DNA from: Lysobacter soli
Lineage (GTDB): Bacteria > Pseudomonadota > Gammaproteobacteria > Xanthomonadales > Xanthomonadaceae
Assembly (NCBI RefSeq): GCF_003382285.1
Contig: NZ_QTJR01000004.1
Span: forward strand, 248,001-312,000
Reading direction: 5' to 3'
DNA length: 64,000 nt
Below the pieces are notes generated by a model that had not been told where the DNA came from, searched no databases, and saw nothing but the letters and a program-made list of their open reading frames with translations. Made by a program: the position numbers and the translations under genes. Positions 17,201 to 26,176 of the stretch are shown here, piece after piece. Each line of letters begins with the position of its first letter. Positions within the stretch are counted from its first letter, which is position 1.

Positions 17201-18427
17201 ATGAAGCGATACCTCGTCGGCGGCGCCGTGCGCGACCGCCTGCTCGGCCTGCCGCACGGCGACAACGACTGGGTCGTCGTCGGCGAAACGCAGGCGTCGA
17301 TGGAAGCGGCGGGATTCCGCGCCGTCGGGCGCGACTTCCCGGTGTTCCTCGATCCCGAGAGCGGCGAGGAACACGCGCTCGCGCGCACCGAACGAAAGAG
17401 CGGCCGCGGCTATCGCGGGTTCGTGGTGGATGCCGATCCGTCGGTCACGCTGGAAGACGACCTGCAGCGTCGCGATTTCACCATCAACGCCATCGCGCAG
17501 GACGAAGACGGCGCGCTGGTCGACCCCTACGGCGGTGCGCGCGACATCGAGGCGCGCGTGTTGCGTCATGTCGGCCCTGCCTTCGCCGAGGATCCGCTGC
17601 GCGTGCTGCGCGCGGCGCGGTTCATGGCGCGCTTCGCTTCGCTGGGTTTCACCGTCGCGCCGGAAACCATGGCGCTGATGCGCGAGATGGCCGCGTCCGG
17701 CGAACTGGCCGAACTCACCGCCGAGCGCGTGTGGCAGGAAACGCGGCGCGCGCTTGCATGCCAGACGCCGTCGGCGTTCGTGCGGACGCTGCACGACGCA
17801 GGGGCGCTCGCCGTCGTGCTGCCGGAAGTGGATGCGCTGTACGGCGTGCCGCAGCGCGCGGAGTACCACCCGGAAGTCGATACCGGCGTGCATGTCGAAC
17901 TGGTCTGCGACATGGCCGCGCGCCTGGCGCCCGGCGACGACCTGATCGGCTTCGCCGCGATGACGCACGACCTCGGCAAGGCGCTGACGCCTTCGCACGT
18001 GCTGCCCAAGCACCTCGGCCATGAACACGCCGGCCTTGCTCCATTGCGCGGGCTCTGCGACCGGTTGAAGGTGCCGACCGAACATCGCCAGCTGGCCGAA
18101 GCGGTGTGCCGCGAACACCTCAACGTGCATCGATTCGACGAACTGCGCGCGAGCACGGTGTACGAACTGCTCGCGCGCTGCGACGGGTTCCGCAAGCCGG
18201 CGCGCATCGCGCAGATGGCAATCGTGTGCGAAGCCGACAAGCGCGGCCGCGCCGGCCTGCAGGACGTGCCCTATCCGCAGGGCGAAGCGCTGAAGGCAGC
18301 GCTGGCGGCGGCGTTGACGGTGCGCGCGGAGGACGTCGCGCGTGGCCTGAGCGGGCCGGAGGTCGGCGAGGCGATGAAGAAGGCGAGGATCCGGGCGATC
18401 GCGGAGGCTACGGGGAAGAAGCCCTAG
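17201..18427 (+). CDS. cca: tRNA nucleotidyltransferase / CCA-adding enzyme with HD domain
   Basis: 408-residue enzyme that builds or repairs the 3' CCA of tRNA using CTP and ATP. The class II nucleotidyltransferase head has [10 protein letters not shown] (7-16), metal-binding acidic residues in DNDW (D21, D23), and [10 protein letters not shown]. The central nucleotide-selecting segment [12 protein letters not shown] follows. The C-terminal half has an HD phosphohydrolase domain ([16 protein letters not shown]), marking the multifunctional gammaproteobacterial form with extra phosphatase activities. Length matches E. coli Cca (~412). ATG 17201 is the natural start. Confidence 0.96.
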   Translation: MKRYLVGGAVRDRLLGLPHGDNDWVVVGETQASMEAAGFRAVGRDFPVFLDPESGEEHALARTERKSGRGYRGFVVDADPSVTLEDDLQRRDFTINAIAQDEDGALVDPYGGARDIEARVLRHVGPAFAEDPLRVLRAARFMARFASLGFTVAPETMALMREMAASGELAELTAERVWQETRRALACQTPSAFVRTLHDAGALAVVLPEVDALYGVPQRAEYHPEVDTGVHVELVCDMAARLAPGDDLIGFAAMTHDLGKALTPSHVLPKHLGHEHAGLAPLRGLCDRLKVPTEHRQLAEAVCREHLNVHRFDELRASTVYELLARCDGFRKPARIAQMAIVCEADKRGRAGLQDVPYPQGEALKAALAAALTVRAEDVARGLSGPEVGEAMKKARIRAIAEATGKKP

Positions 18428-18510
18428 ATCACCACGGTGGGCGCCAGCTTTCGCTGCTATGGCGGCGGAGACTGGGTTGGCCGTTGTTGGAGTGCCCATG
18501 CGGTACGGGC

Positions 18511-18539
18511 CTGGGTCCCGGCTTTCGCCGGGATGACGG
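18511..18539 (+). repeat. REP-like palindromic repeat
   Basis: Core CCCGGCTTTCGCCGGG with flanking CTGGGT and ATGACGG. It is the same family as the pair at 32891-32994 (shared ATGACGG end and CCCGCNTTCGCGGG-like stem). Such repeats are dispersed by RAYT-type transposases; none is in the window. Confidence 0.7.
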
Positions 18540-18606
18540 GGCTTTCAACGGTGCTTTCGACGTTGCTTGTACCGCCCGCGTCGACACGCCGAGCCTCCCA
18601 AAGAAA

Positions 18607-18640
18607 AACGCCGGCCGACTCCCCAGTCGCCCGGCGTTTC
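18607..18640 (-). terminator. Intrinsic terminator for the TonB-receptor gene
   Basis: Nine-base arms AAACGCCGG and CCGGCGTTT enclose a second stem CGACT/AGTCG with a CCCC loop. On the minus strand the arm runs straight into TTCTTT. It lies about 200 bp beyond the receptor stop codon. The plus side has only a short T-run, so it acts mainly on the minus strand. Confidence 0.75.
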
Positions 18641-18840
18641 CTGATCCTCTGACCGCGGCTCCCTCGCCCCCTGGCACCGGGGTCCGCGTTTCGCGCCGCC
18701 GTTTAGCGGCATCGCGACGCCACGATACGTGAAGCTTCCGTTAGGAACCGTGCGGCGATCACAGGATTCCACACGCCCATGCGCCCCGGGCCGCACCGCG
18801 CGGGCAACCGTGAACACGGTCGCACCGCGCGGCCGGTCGA

Positions 18841-21468
18841 TCAGAACTGGTAGCTCGCCTTCACGTACCACTCGCCGCCGTTGAAGCCGAACGGCGAGGA
18901 CAGCGGGTACTTCGCGCCCAGGAACGTCAGCGTGCTGTTGGTCTCGCGGTCGGGGTAGTTGTCGAAGACGTTGTTGCCGCCGACGGTCACGTGCAGCTTG
19001 TCGTCCATGAAGGCGAAGGTCGCCGACAGGTCGAACAGCCATTCCGAGCCGAACTCGCCCTGCTCGCCGAAGGTGAAGTCCTCCCAGCTGTCGTAGTAGT
19101 TCGCGCGGGCGGTGAAGTTCACGTTCCACGGCGAGCGCCAGTCGAAGGTGATGACGCTGCGGTTGTTCGGCAGCTGGTTCTCCAGGTCGGCCACGCGTTC
19201 GGCGTCGATGACCGGCGTCGTCGTGCCCGGGATCACCGCCACCGAGTCCACTTCCTGCTTGTTGTAGCTGTGGCGGAAGTCGAACACGCCGGTGCCCCAG
19301 CCGCCGAAGTCGGCGCGATAGACCGCGACGAGGTCGACGCCCTGCACCGTGCTGTCGAAGCCGTTGACGAAGTACGACACCTGACGCAGCAGTTCCGCGC
19401 CCGGCACGCCGGCGTCGATCAGCGCCTGCTGCTGCGGCGAGCCCTCGGCGACGTTGATCGTCTGCAGCGCGATGCGGTCTTCGACCTCGATGTTGTAGTA
19501 ATCCAGGGTGAGGCTGAAGACGTCGTTGGGCGACCACACGAAGCCGGCCGAGTACGACAGCGATTCCTCCGCCGTCACCGGGGTGGCGCCGAGCGCGATC
19601 GCCGCCTCGCTCGCGACCGGGAACGTGCCCAGCGGCACGAGGTTGCCCGACGAGTCGGCCGTGGTGGTCACGTCCAGCGTGTTGAGCTGGCCCGGCGTTG
19701 GCGTGCGGAAGCCGGTGTTGACGGTGGCGCGCACGGCGAAGGCGTCGGTGAAGGCGAAGCGCGTGGAGACCTTCCAGTCGAAGGTGCTGTCGAAGTTCGA
19801 CGTGTCCTCGTAGCGGCCCGCGACGCCGACGGTCCAGTCTTCGACCACGTCGGTTTCCAGGTCGAGGTACGCGGCGCGGCTGTACTGGCTGAAGTCGCCC
19901 GCCGCTTCCGGCGAGTCGCCCTGGAAGCCGTCCGAACCCACGCCGAACAACGCGCCGGTCGGGCCGTTCTCCCACGAAGCCGTGTCGCCCGCGCGGATCT
20001 TGTAGGTCTCCTCGCGCCACTCGGCGCCGAAGGCGACGTTGACGGGCGTGGCGAACACGTCGTTCTGCCACGGCCAGACGAAGTCGGCGTTGGCGCCGCG
20101 CTCGAGCTGGGTGAGATCGCCCGGCTCGAAGCTGGTCGGGCTCAGGCGGCCCAGGCTCGGATTGATCGAGCTGGTCATCTTGTAAATCATGTGGTTCTCG
20201 CCCTGGCGAAGGCTGACGTCCCAGCGCAGGCTTCCCGCGGTTTCGCCCTTCGCACCGAACACGCCTTCGTAGTCGGTGATCTCCGCGCCGAAGGTCGGCG
20301 TGTAGCCGCCCGGGAACAGCGGGTAGATCGGGTTGAGCGCGATCCAGCCCGACGGGCTCGACGCATCGGCGGTGAGGTAGTCGGCGGGATTGAGCCCGCG
20401 CGCGACGATGTCGTTCACCAGCGACTGCTCGACTGGATCGGCGACGCCGTTGCCGTCGCTGTCGACCATCAGCGTGCCGCGCGGCGTCACGCCGGGCACG
20501 CCGACGGGCGTGCGGTAGAAGAAGCTGGATTCGTACTCGGTGTCGGCGTAGCTGCCGAAGCCGTACAGGCTGACGTTCTCGTTGATCGGGTATTCGGCGT
20601 TGAAGAACGAGCGCAGGCCTTCGCCGTCCGGATCGCCCCAGCGCTGGCCCAAACCTTCGAACGGCACCAGGTTCGTGCCGACGGCCGCGCCGACGTCCGC
20701 CGCGTCCGCCCGCGGGATGCCGCGCGAGGTGTGGTCGGAATCGAAGTACTCCACCGTCATGTTGAAGAAGCCGCCATCGCCGAGTTCGGCGCCCGCGTTG
20801 AACGAGGTGCGCCAGCGGTCGCCGTCGCCCTCGTAGGTCGAACCGTACTGGCCGTCGATGCGGACGCCGTCGGAATAGTCGTTGAGCAGCACGTTGATCA
20901 CGCCGGCGATGGCGTCGGAGCCGTACTGCGCGGACGAGCCGTCGCGCAGCACTTCCACGCGCTGGATCGCGGCGGAGGGAATCAGGCTGTAGTCGACCGC
21001 CTGCGAGCCCTGGTTCACGGTGCCGAACGGTTCGACCTGCAGGTTCACCAGCGCCGAGCGATGCCGGCGCTTGCCGTTGATCAGCACCAGCGTCTGGTCC
21101 GGCGGCAGGTTGCGCAGGTTGGCCGGGCGCACGAACGCGGTGCCGTCGGCGATCGGGAAGCGCTGGGTGTTGAAGGACGGCGCGATGTTGGCCAGCTGGT
21201 CGGTGAAGTCGGCCGAGGCCTGCTTCTCCAGGTCCGCCGGCCGGAAGACATCGACCGGGGACATCGATTCGGTGGGCGAGCGGCCCTGCACGCGCGTGCC
21301 GGTGACCACGAGCTTGTCGAGGTCCACGGCTTCCTGGCGGTCGGCGGGCGCCGCGGCGGGGGCCGGAGGCGTCTGCGCGGTGTCCTGTGCGAAGGCGGGC
21401 GATACGACGGTCGAGAACAGCGCGGCGAGGACGGCCGTGGTCAGGCGATGTCGGTTGGCAACGAGCAT
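18841..21468 (-). CDS. TonB-dependent outer-membrane receptor
   Basis: Complete 875-residue receptor. Signal peptide MLVANRHRLTTAVLAALFSTVVSPAFA, then a short Ala/Pro-rich stretch and a TonB-box-like LDKLVVTGTRV near residue 50. Plug landmarks are LRNLPPDQTLVLINGKRRH and [26 protein letters not shown]. The barrel ends GGEWYVKASYQF with the obligatory C-terminal Phe. The ribosome site AAGGA is well placed before 21468. About 30% of the sequence is acidic and aromatic loop material and no local transporter or regulator is present, so the ligand stays unknown. It resembles the large receptor families expanded in Xanthomonadaceae. It is not adjacent to the receptor at 1-2505 and differs clearly in sequence. 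Confidence 0.94.
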   Translation of the reverse strand: MLVANRHRLTTAVLAALFSTVVSPAFAQDTAQTPPAPAAAPADRQEAVDLDKLVVTGTRVQGRSPTESMSPVDVFRPADLEKQASADFTDQLANIAPSFNTQRFPIADGTAFVRPANLRNLPPDQTLVLINGKRRHRSALVNLQVEPFGTVNQGSQAVDYSLIPSAAIQRVEVLRDGSSAQYGSDAIAGVINVLLNDYSDGVRIDGQYGSTYEGDGDRWRTSFNAGAELGDGGFFNMTVEYFDSDHTSRGIPRADAADVGAAVGTNLVPFEGLGQRWGDPDGEGLRSFFNAEYPINENVSLYGFGSYADTEYESSFFYRTPVGVPGVTPRGTLMVDSDGNGVADPVEQSLVNDIVARGLNPADYLTADASSPSGWIALNPIYPLFPGGYTPTFGAEITDYEGVFGAKGETAGSLRWDVSLRQGENHMIYKMTSSINPSLGRLSPTSFEPGDLTQLERGANADFVWPWQNDVFATPVNVAFGAEWREETYKIRAGDTASWENGPTGALFGVGSDGFQGDSPEAAGDFSQYSRAAYLDLETDVVEDWTVGVAGRYEDTSNFDSTFDWKVSTRFAFTDAFAVRATVNTGFRTPTPGQLNTLDVTTTADSSGNLVPLGTFPVASEAAIALGATPVTAEESLSYSAGFVWSPNDVFSLTLDYYNIEVEDRIALQTINVAEGSPQQQALIDAGVPGAELLRQVSYFVNGFDSTVQGVDLVAVYRADFGGWGTGVFDFRHSYNKQEVDSVAVIPGTTTPVIDAERVADLENQLPNNRSVITFDWRSPWNVNFTARANYYDSWEDFTFGEQGEFGSEWLFDLSATFAFMDDKLHVTVGGNNVFDNYPDRETNSTLTFLGAKYPLSSPFGFNGGEWYVKASYQF

Positions 21469-21715
21469 TGGCGGTTTCCTTACTCAGGGTGGGCGGACTC
21501 CCCCTGTCGAGCCCAGCCCCGAGCTTTAACCGGCCTTTAACCTTTGCGCAATACCTACCGTCGTTTTGCCTAATCTGCTTTTATGGCGATCTTTTGTACT
21601 GCGACCGCCATCTCACCTCAGGCGGACGCTGTTCACCAGGCGCACGTCCCGGTCGCGAACATCGCGCATCGGCTTCGAAGCACCTGCGAACGGGATCGAA
21701 TGCCGCCGAAAGCCA

Positions 21716-22135
21716 CTAGCGACCTCGGATCTTCTCTTCGACCCAGACCAGCAACCCGCCGATCGCCGTCGGCCCGAGCATCAGCCCCGCCAGCACGCCG
21801 AGCGAATTGGCCAGCGCGTCGGCCGAATCGGCCATGCGGCTCACCGTCCACGCGCCCTGGGCGAGTTCCAGCGCGACCCCGAGCGCGATCAGCCCCACCG
21901 CCGCGATCGCCTGCGCCCGCCGGTGCGCGAACAGCATCACCGCCCAGGCGCTGAGGATCAGGTAGCCGACGAAGTGCTCGACCTTGTCGAACCCGTCGGG
22001 CACCTCGGGCAGGTCGTGCGCCGGCAGCAGCGAGGACGCCACCACGGCGGCGATCATCGCGATCCAGATCGCCACCCACAGCGCGGGCCAGCGGAATTCG
22101 CGCAACCAGGGGCGCCGGCTCGCCGCCGCGCTCAC
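21716..22135 (-). CDS. VanZ-like membrane protein
   Basis: 139-residue integral membrane protein with about four hydrophobic segments. It matches the VanZ-like family pattern: LLPAHDLPEVPDGFDKVEHFVGYLILS, then ALGVALELAQGAW and DALANSLGVLAGL. Despite the name, most members have no known link to teicoplanin resistance. The start is a GTG at 22135 overlapping the upstream methyltransferase stop by four bases (GTGA), so translation is probably coupled. A longer upstream frame lies wholly inside the methyltransferase gene and is rejected. Confidence 0.85.
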   Translation of the reverse strand: MSAAASRRPWLREFRWPALWVAIWIAMIAAVVASSLLPAHDLPEVPDGFDKVEHFVGYLILSAWAVMLFAHRRAQAIAAVGLIALGVALELAQGAWTVSRMADSADALANSLGVLAGLMLGPTAIGGLLVWVEEKIRGR

Positions 22136-23364
22136 AGCCGGAAGCTCAGGTCGCCGACGAGGAAGGCCGCGCCGAATTCGACGCCCTTCTCGAAACCCAT
22201 CACCTGGAAGCGCTCGCCCATCTCGCTGGGCAGCGTGAGGCGCTTCACCTCCTGCGTGCGCTTCATGCGCTCGCCTTCGTCGGTGATGCGCTCGATGCGT
22301 TCGAGCACGCCGGCCAGCCCGTTGCCGAGCAGGAAGCTTGCCTGCGAGCAGTAGCCGGCGAAGTCGAAGCCTGCCGCCACGCCGGCTTCGGCGAGCGCGG
22401 TGAAGTCGACCGACGCGGTCAGGTCCTGCAGGCCCGGCCACAGCAGGGGCTCGGCGTGCATGCGGTGGCGATAGAACGCGCGCAGCGTGCCGTCGCTGCG
22501 TTCGGGCAGGTAGAACTCGCCGCGCGAATAGCCGTAGTCGACGAACAGCATCGCGCCATTGCGCATGCCGCCAGACACCGCCTGCACCCAGTACGGCAGC
22601 TGCGGCAACGCTTCCGAGCGGTAGCCGTGCTCGAACTCGCGACCGAGCTGGCGTTCCAGATGACGCACTGCGTTGCCGAGGAACGCGTCGGCCGGACGCA
22701 GCACGCGCTTCAGCTCGCCGCCTTCGACGGCGACGTGTTCCTCGTACACCTCACCCGCCTCGATGGCGAAGCGCGGCGTCGGCAGCGCGTCGATGACTTC
22801 GTTGGCGAACAGCACGCCGTCCCACTCGTCGTCGAACGGCCCGTCGAGCCACTCGACCAGCTCGAACAGCGGCGGCACGAGGCGCTCCTGCAGGCGCTCG
22901 CGCTGGCGCTGCCGCAGCTGCGCGCTGGGCTCGAGGATGCAATAGCGATCGGGCAGCGCGTCCAGTTCCATCAAGCGCTTCAGCGCGACTTCTGCGAACG
23001 CACCGGTACCGCCGCCGAGTTCGAAGAACCGCGCCTGCGGCCCGAGTTGCTGGAACACCGGTGCGACGCTCTCGGCCACGCACGCGGCGAAGATCGGGCC
23101 GAGTTCGGGCGCGGTGACGAAATCGCCGCTTTCGCCGAACTTGCTCGCGCCCGCGCTGTAATAGCCGAGCCCCGGCGCGTACAGCGCCAGCTCCATGAAG
23201 CGCGAGAACGGAATCGCGCCGCCGTTCCCCGCGATCTGCGCACGGATCAGCTCGTCCACGCGCGCGCTGTGCGCAAGCGCATCGGCGTCGGGTGTCGGCA
23301 GGGCGCTGGCTTCGCGCTGGCGCTGTTGCGCGTCGGGACGATGCGAAGGGGAATCGGTGGACAT
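22132..23364 (-). CDS. MidA/NDUFAF7-like SAM-dependent methyltransferase
   Basis: 410-residue protein of the DUF185 (SAM_MT_28) family. The conserved blocks are visible: RFMELALYAPGLGYYSAG near residue 70, SGDFVTAPELGPIFA, the SAM-binding FFELGGGTGAFAEV, then GVLFANEVIDALP and MLFVDYGYSRGEFY. The eukaryotic homologue NDUFAF7/MidA methylates an arginine of a complex I subunit; bacterial substrates are not established. The start was set at ATG 23364; a GTG at 23406 is possible but lies at the promoter of the divergent gene. It overlaps the VanZ-like gene by four bases. Confidence 0.9.
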   Translation of the reverse strand: MSTDSPSHRPDAQQRQREASALPTPDADALAHSARVDELIRAQIAGNGGAIPFSRFMELALYAPGLGYYSAGASKFGESGDFVTAPELGPIFAACVAESVAPVFQQLGPQARFFELGGGTGAFAEVALKRLMELDALPDRYCILEPSAQLRQRQRERLQERLVPPLFELVEWLDGPFDDEWDGVLFANEVIDALPTPRFAIEAGEVYEEHVAVEGGELKRVLRPADAFLGNAVRHLERQLGREFEHGYRSEALPQLPYWVQAVSGGMRNGAMLFVDYGYSRGEFYLPERSDGTLRAFYRHRMHAEPLLWPGLQDLTASVDFTALAEAGVAAGFDFAGYCSQASFLLGNGLAGVLERIERITDEGERMKRTQEVKRLTLPSEMGERFQVMGFEKGVEFGAAFLVGDLSFRL

Positions 23365-23438
23365 GCGGCATCGCCGTGGGAACACTGGCCGCTCAGGATA
23401 CGCCACGCCCCGGAGAGACCCGTCATGGACGCATCTTC

Positions 23439-24188
23439 ATGAGCACGCCCCGCTCCGCCGCGCCCGTGGCGCTGGTGACCGGCGCCGCGCGACGGATCGG
23501 CGCCGCGATCGTGCGTCGCCTGCACGGCGCGGGCTACGACATCGCGCTGCATTACCGTGGCTCGTCGGACGAGGCGAATGCGCTGGCGGCGGAACTGGAA
23601 CGCGCGCGCGCCGGCAGCACGTTGCTGCTCCAGGCCGATCTGGCCGAGTTCGACCGCCTCCCCGAGCTGGTCGCGCAATGCGTGGGCCGCTTCGGCCGGC
23701 TCGATTCGCTGGTGAACAATGCGTCGACCTTCACGCCGACGCCGATCGGCACCGCGACGCCGGCGCAATGGGACGCGCTGTTCGCCAGCAACGCACGCGC
23801 GCCGTTCTTCCTCGCGCAGGCCGCAGCGCCGCATCTGCGTGCCGAGCGTGGCGCGATCGTGAATCTCGCCGACCTCTACGCCGAGCGTCCGCTGCGCGAA
23901 CACACGCTGTACTGCATGGCGAAGGCCGCCCTGCTGATGATGACGCGCTCGCTCGCGCTGGAACTCGGCCCCGACGTGCGCGTCAACGCGGTCTCGCCGG
24001 GCGCGATCCTCTGGCCGGAAGACCGCAGCGACACCGCCGCGCAGCAGGCGATGCTCGCGCGCACGCCGCTGGCCCGAACCGGAACGCCGGAGGAAGTCGC
24101 CGAAGCCGTGCGCTGGCTGCTGCAGGACGCGCACTACAGCACGGGGCAGGTGCTGCATCTGGATGGTGGACGATTGCTGGCGGGATGA
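23439..24188 (+). CDS. Pteridine reductase-like SDR (FolM/PTR1 type)
   Basis: 249-residue short-chain dehydrogenase. The cofactor motif is TGAARRIG (residues ~13-20), the TGxxxRxG form that marks pteridine reductases rather than the usual TGxxxGxG. NNAS is present. The catalytic tyrosine lies in LYCMAKAAL, with the YxxxK spacing kept. VNAVSPGAILWPED and the C-terminal LHLDGGRLLAG are typical. FolM reduces dihydromonapterin and weakly dihydrofolate with NADPH. The folK and folB genes lie 1-2 kb away, in keeping with a pterin role. ATG 23439 has only a weak ribosome site (GGA). Confidence 0.83.
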   Translation: MSTPRSAAPVALVTGAARRIGAAIVRRLHGAGYDIALHYRGSSDEANALAAELERARAGSTLLLQADLAEFDRLPELVAQCVGRFGRLDSLVNNASTFTPTPIGTATPAQWDALFASNARAPFFLAQAAAPHLRAERGAIVNLADLYAERPLREHTLYCMAKAALLMMTRSLALELGPDVRVNAVSPGAILWPEDRSDTAAQQAMLARTPLARTGTPEEVAEAVRWLLQDAHYSTGQVLHLDGGRLLAG

Positions 24189-24281
24189 CGGTTTTTCTGG
24201 AACTGTCGGCTCGAACAGGCCCTTCGTCACCAGCCGGGAAGAACTGACGGCGCCGGTCATGACACCGGCGCCGCCCAGAGA

Positions 24282-25106
24282 TCACTTCGCCGCGAACGCC
24301 GTCTCCAGCTGGAGCGCGCGAAACGCCGGCGGCGCCTCGCCTTCCATTGCATAGCGGTACAGCGCGGCCGCATAGATGCCGCTCAGCGCCGCCTGGTACA
24401 CGCCGAGCAGCAGCAGGCCGATCACGAACAACACCACGATCGACACCGCCAGCGCCAGGGACAGCTGCGCGGCCACGAACGCCAGCAGCGCGCCCACCAC
24501 GATGATGGCGAACGAGATCAGGCCGAACGCCATGCCGATGCCGACATTGCCGATCGCGTTCTCGCCCCACGTGCGCTTGAGCAGATTCGCGCTGCGCTTG
24601 AGCGCTTCGAACGGGCCGACTTCCTGGTGCACCAGCACCGGCACCACGAGGAACGTCGCCAGCGTCCACGCCGCGCCCAGGCCGCCGCCCACAATTCGCA
24701 TCAGCAGGTTGTCGTCGTCCTTCATGCGCTTGAGGAGCACGCCGACGGTCGCCGCGATCGCGGCGTAGCCGAGGATCGACGGCAGGCGTGCCTTCGCCGC
24801 ATTGAAGCCGTCGGCCAGCGTCGGATCGCCGCCGTCCAGGCGGATCATCGCCGCGGCCACCAGCGCGCTGTTGCAGAACACGATCACCGTGTACTGGCAG
24901 AAATAGAATAGGAACACCCAGATCACGCTCGATGCCGCGCCCTGGCTGAAAACGCGCCAGCCGATCATCGGCACCAGGAACGTCGCCAGCACCACGAGCG
25001 TGGCGACGGCGGAGACGACCGGGAACACCATCAGCTCCTTGTCCGAGCGCAGCACGGCCGCACTCGCCTTCACCAGCTCCCAACTGCGCGAGAACTTATC
25101 GAACAT
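24282..25106 (-). CDS. DUF6159-like integral membrane protein
   Basis: 274-residue polytopic membrane protein. Five to six hydrophobic segments are visible: FPVVSAVATLVVLATFLVP, VIWVFLFYFCQYTVIVF, ILGYAAIAATVGVLL, GAAWTLATFLVVPVLV, LISFAIIVVGALLAFVA and IVVLFVIGLLLLGVY. The start MFDKFSRSWELVKAS and the conserved middle EALKRSANLLKRTWGEN are typical of this uncharacterised family. ATG 25106 follows GGGGAAA. It may be the first gene of a short unit or stand alone. No function is known. Confidence 0.82.
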   Translation of the reverse strand: MFDKFSRSWELVKASAAVLRSDKELMVFPVVSAVATLVVLATFLVPMIGWRVFSQGAASSVIWVFLFYFCQYTVIVFCNSALVAAAMIRLDGGDPTLADGFNAAKARLPSILGYAAIAATVGVLLKRMKDDDNLLMRIVGGGLGAAWTLATFLVVPVLVHQEVGPFEALKRSANLLKRTWGENAIGNVGIGMAFGLISFAIIVVGALLAFVAAQLSLALAVSIVVLFVIGLLLLGVYQAALSGIYAAALYRYAMEGEAPPAFRALQLETAFAAK

Positions 25107-25214
25107 CGCAATTTCCCCAGTCCCCCATGGACCAGCGCGCATCCTCGGGCCGGTGCGGCCGCGGTGGCAAGGGGACGACGCGCGAATTCGGACGGCCGGC
25201 GCGGTCCGCGTCGC

Positions 25215-25697
25215 TCAGAGCGGCGCCGTTTCCAGCGTCGCGCCGTGTTCGGGATGGGCGGCCCACAGCTGCGCCAACGTGCGACCAGTGCCGGGCACGA
25301 CGACGTCGGGCGCGATCTCCGCCAGCGGACGCAGCACGAACGCGTGTTTCAGCTCCGGGCGCGGAATGCGCAGATTGCCCGCGCCTTCGAGCGTGAGTCC
25401 GTCGAACAGCACGATATCGATGTCGAGCGTGCGGTCGCCGTAACGCGGCCCGCTTCTGTCCCGGCCGTGCGCGTCTTCCAGCGCGTGCAGCCAGGCGTTG
25501 AGCGCGTGCGGATCGAGGTCGGACTCGATGATCGCCGCGGCGTTGTGGAAATCGGGCCCGTCGAAACCGACCGCGCGCGTGCGGTACACCGGCGACATCA
25601 CGACCTCGCCGAAACGCTCGCGCAATGCGCGCACGGCCGCACGCAGGTGCGTTACGGCATCGACGTTGCTGCCCAGGCTCAGGTAGGCGCGGCTCAT
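25215..25697 (-). CDS. folK: HPPK, 6-hydroxymethyl-7,8-dihydropterin pyrophosphokinase
   Basis: 160-residue cytosolic enzyme of folate synthesis. It transfers pyrophosphate from ATP to 6-hydroxymethyl-7,8-dihydropterin. Key family features: N-terminal YLSLGSN, the catalytic loop region SPVYRTRAVGFDGPDFHNAA, GPRYGDRTLDIDIVLFDG with the metal-binding aspartate pair, and the closing PRPELKHAFVLRPLAEIAPD. Length is the family norm. It follows folB by 19 bp on the same strand and is likely cotranscribed with it. Confidence 0.96.
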   Translation of the reverse strand: MSRAYLSLGSNVDAVTHLRAAVRALRERFGEVVMSPVYRTRAVGFDGPDFHNAAAIIESDLDPHALNAWLHALEDAHGRDRSGPRYGDRTLDIDIVLFDGLTLEGAGNLRIPRPELKHAFVLRPLAEIAPDVVVPGTGRTLAQLWAAHPEHGATLETAPL

Positions 25698-25716
25698 GCG
25701 GAACGCGGTGCCGATG

Positions 25717-26070
25717 TCAGGACGCGGAACGTTCGATCATCACGCCGACCGCGCGCGCGCCGCGCACCGCGCCAGGCTTGCTCAGCTTCAGTCGCACGCG
25801 CTGCACGCCGAACTCGGTGATCACGATCTGCGCCACGCGCTCGGCCAGTGTTTCGACGAGTTCGAAACTCGACTGCGACACGTACTCGACGATGCGGTTG
25901 CTCACCGCCTTGTAGTTGAGCGTGTCGGCAATCGCGTCGGTCGCCGCCGGAATGCGGTTGTCGAAGGCCATCTCGATGTCGAACACGAGCGGCTGACGGA
26001 TGCGGCGCTCCCAGTCGTAGATGCCGATCAGCGCCTCGATTTCGAGGCCTTCGATGAAGACGTGGTCCAT
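25717..26070 (-). CDS. folB: Dihydroneopterin aldolase
   Basis: 117-residue enzyme of folate synthesis that cleaves 7,8-dihydroneopterin to 6-hydroxymethyl-7,8-dihydropterin and glycolaldehyde, also able to epimerise. Motifs: IEGLEIEALIGIYDWERRIRQP at the N-terminus, the substrate-binding TLNYKAVSNRIVEYV region with its tyrosine, the conserved glutamate in FELVETLAERVA, and the terminal lysine segment VRLKLSKPGA. It acts one step before FolK, which is the next gene. It probably shares a promoter with folK. Confidence 0.95.
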   Translation of the reverse strand: MDHVFIEGLEIEALIGIYDWERRIRQPLVFDIEMAFDNRIPAATDAIADTLNYKAVSNRIVEYVSQSSFELVETLAERVAQIVITEFGVQRVRLKLSKPGAVRGARAVGVMIERSAS

Positions 26071-26079
26071 GGGAAGGCC

Positions 26080-26176
26080 GTGGTTCGTGATTGGGGATAC
26101 GTGATTCGAACAGCGAAAGCTTAACCCGATGCGCCGTTGCGCTCGCGAATCACCAAATCACGAACCATGAACCACG
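26080..26176. repeat. Inverted GTGGTTCGTGATT-type repeat pair
   Basis: The left arm at 26080-26110 contains GTGGTTCGTGATT and GTGATTCG; the right arm at 26145-26176 is its near-perfect inverse (AATCACGAACC, GAACCACGG). It lies between folB and tsaD and runs into the last codons of tsaD. It is the same degenerate GATTCGTGATTCGGGATT family as the pair at 38943-39083. Confidence 0.7.

Larger units (their letters stand above)
18428..18840. other. Gene-free region between cca and TonB receptor
   Basis: 413 bp between convergent genes with no convincing coding frame. It holds a REP-like palindromic repeat (18511-18539) and a long hairpin with a minus-strand T-tract (18607-18640) that should terminate the TonB-receptor transcript. 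Nothing else is recognised. Confidence 0.6.

Noticed and set aside
18991-21540. 849-codon plus-strand frame opposite the second TonB receptor
   Set aside because: It is antisense to a complete receptor and composed of low-complexity Arg/Val/Ala sequence.
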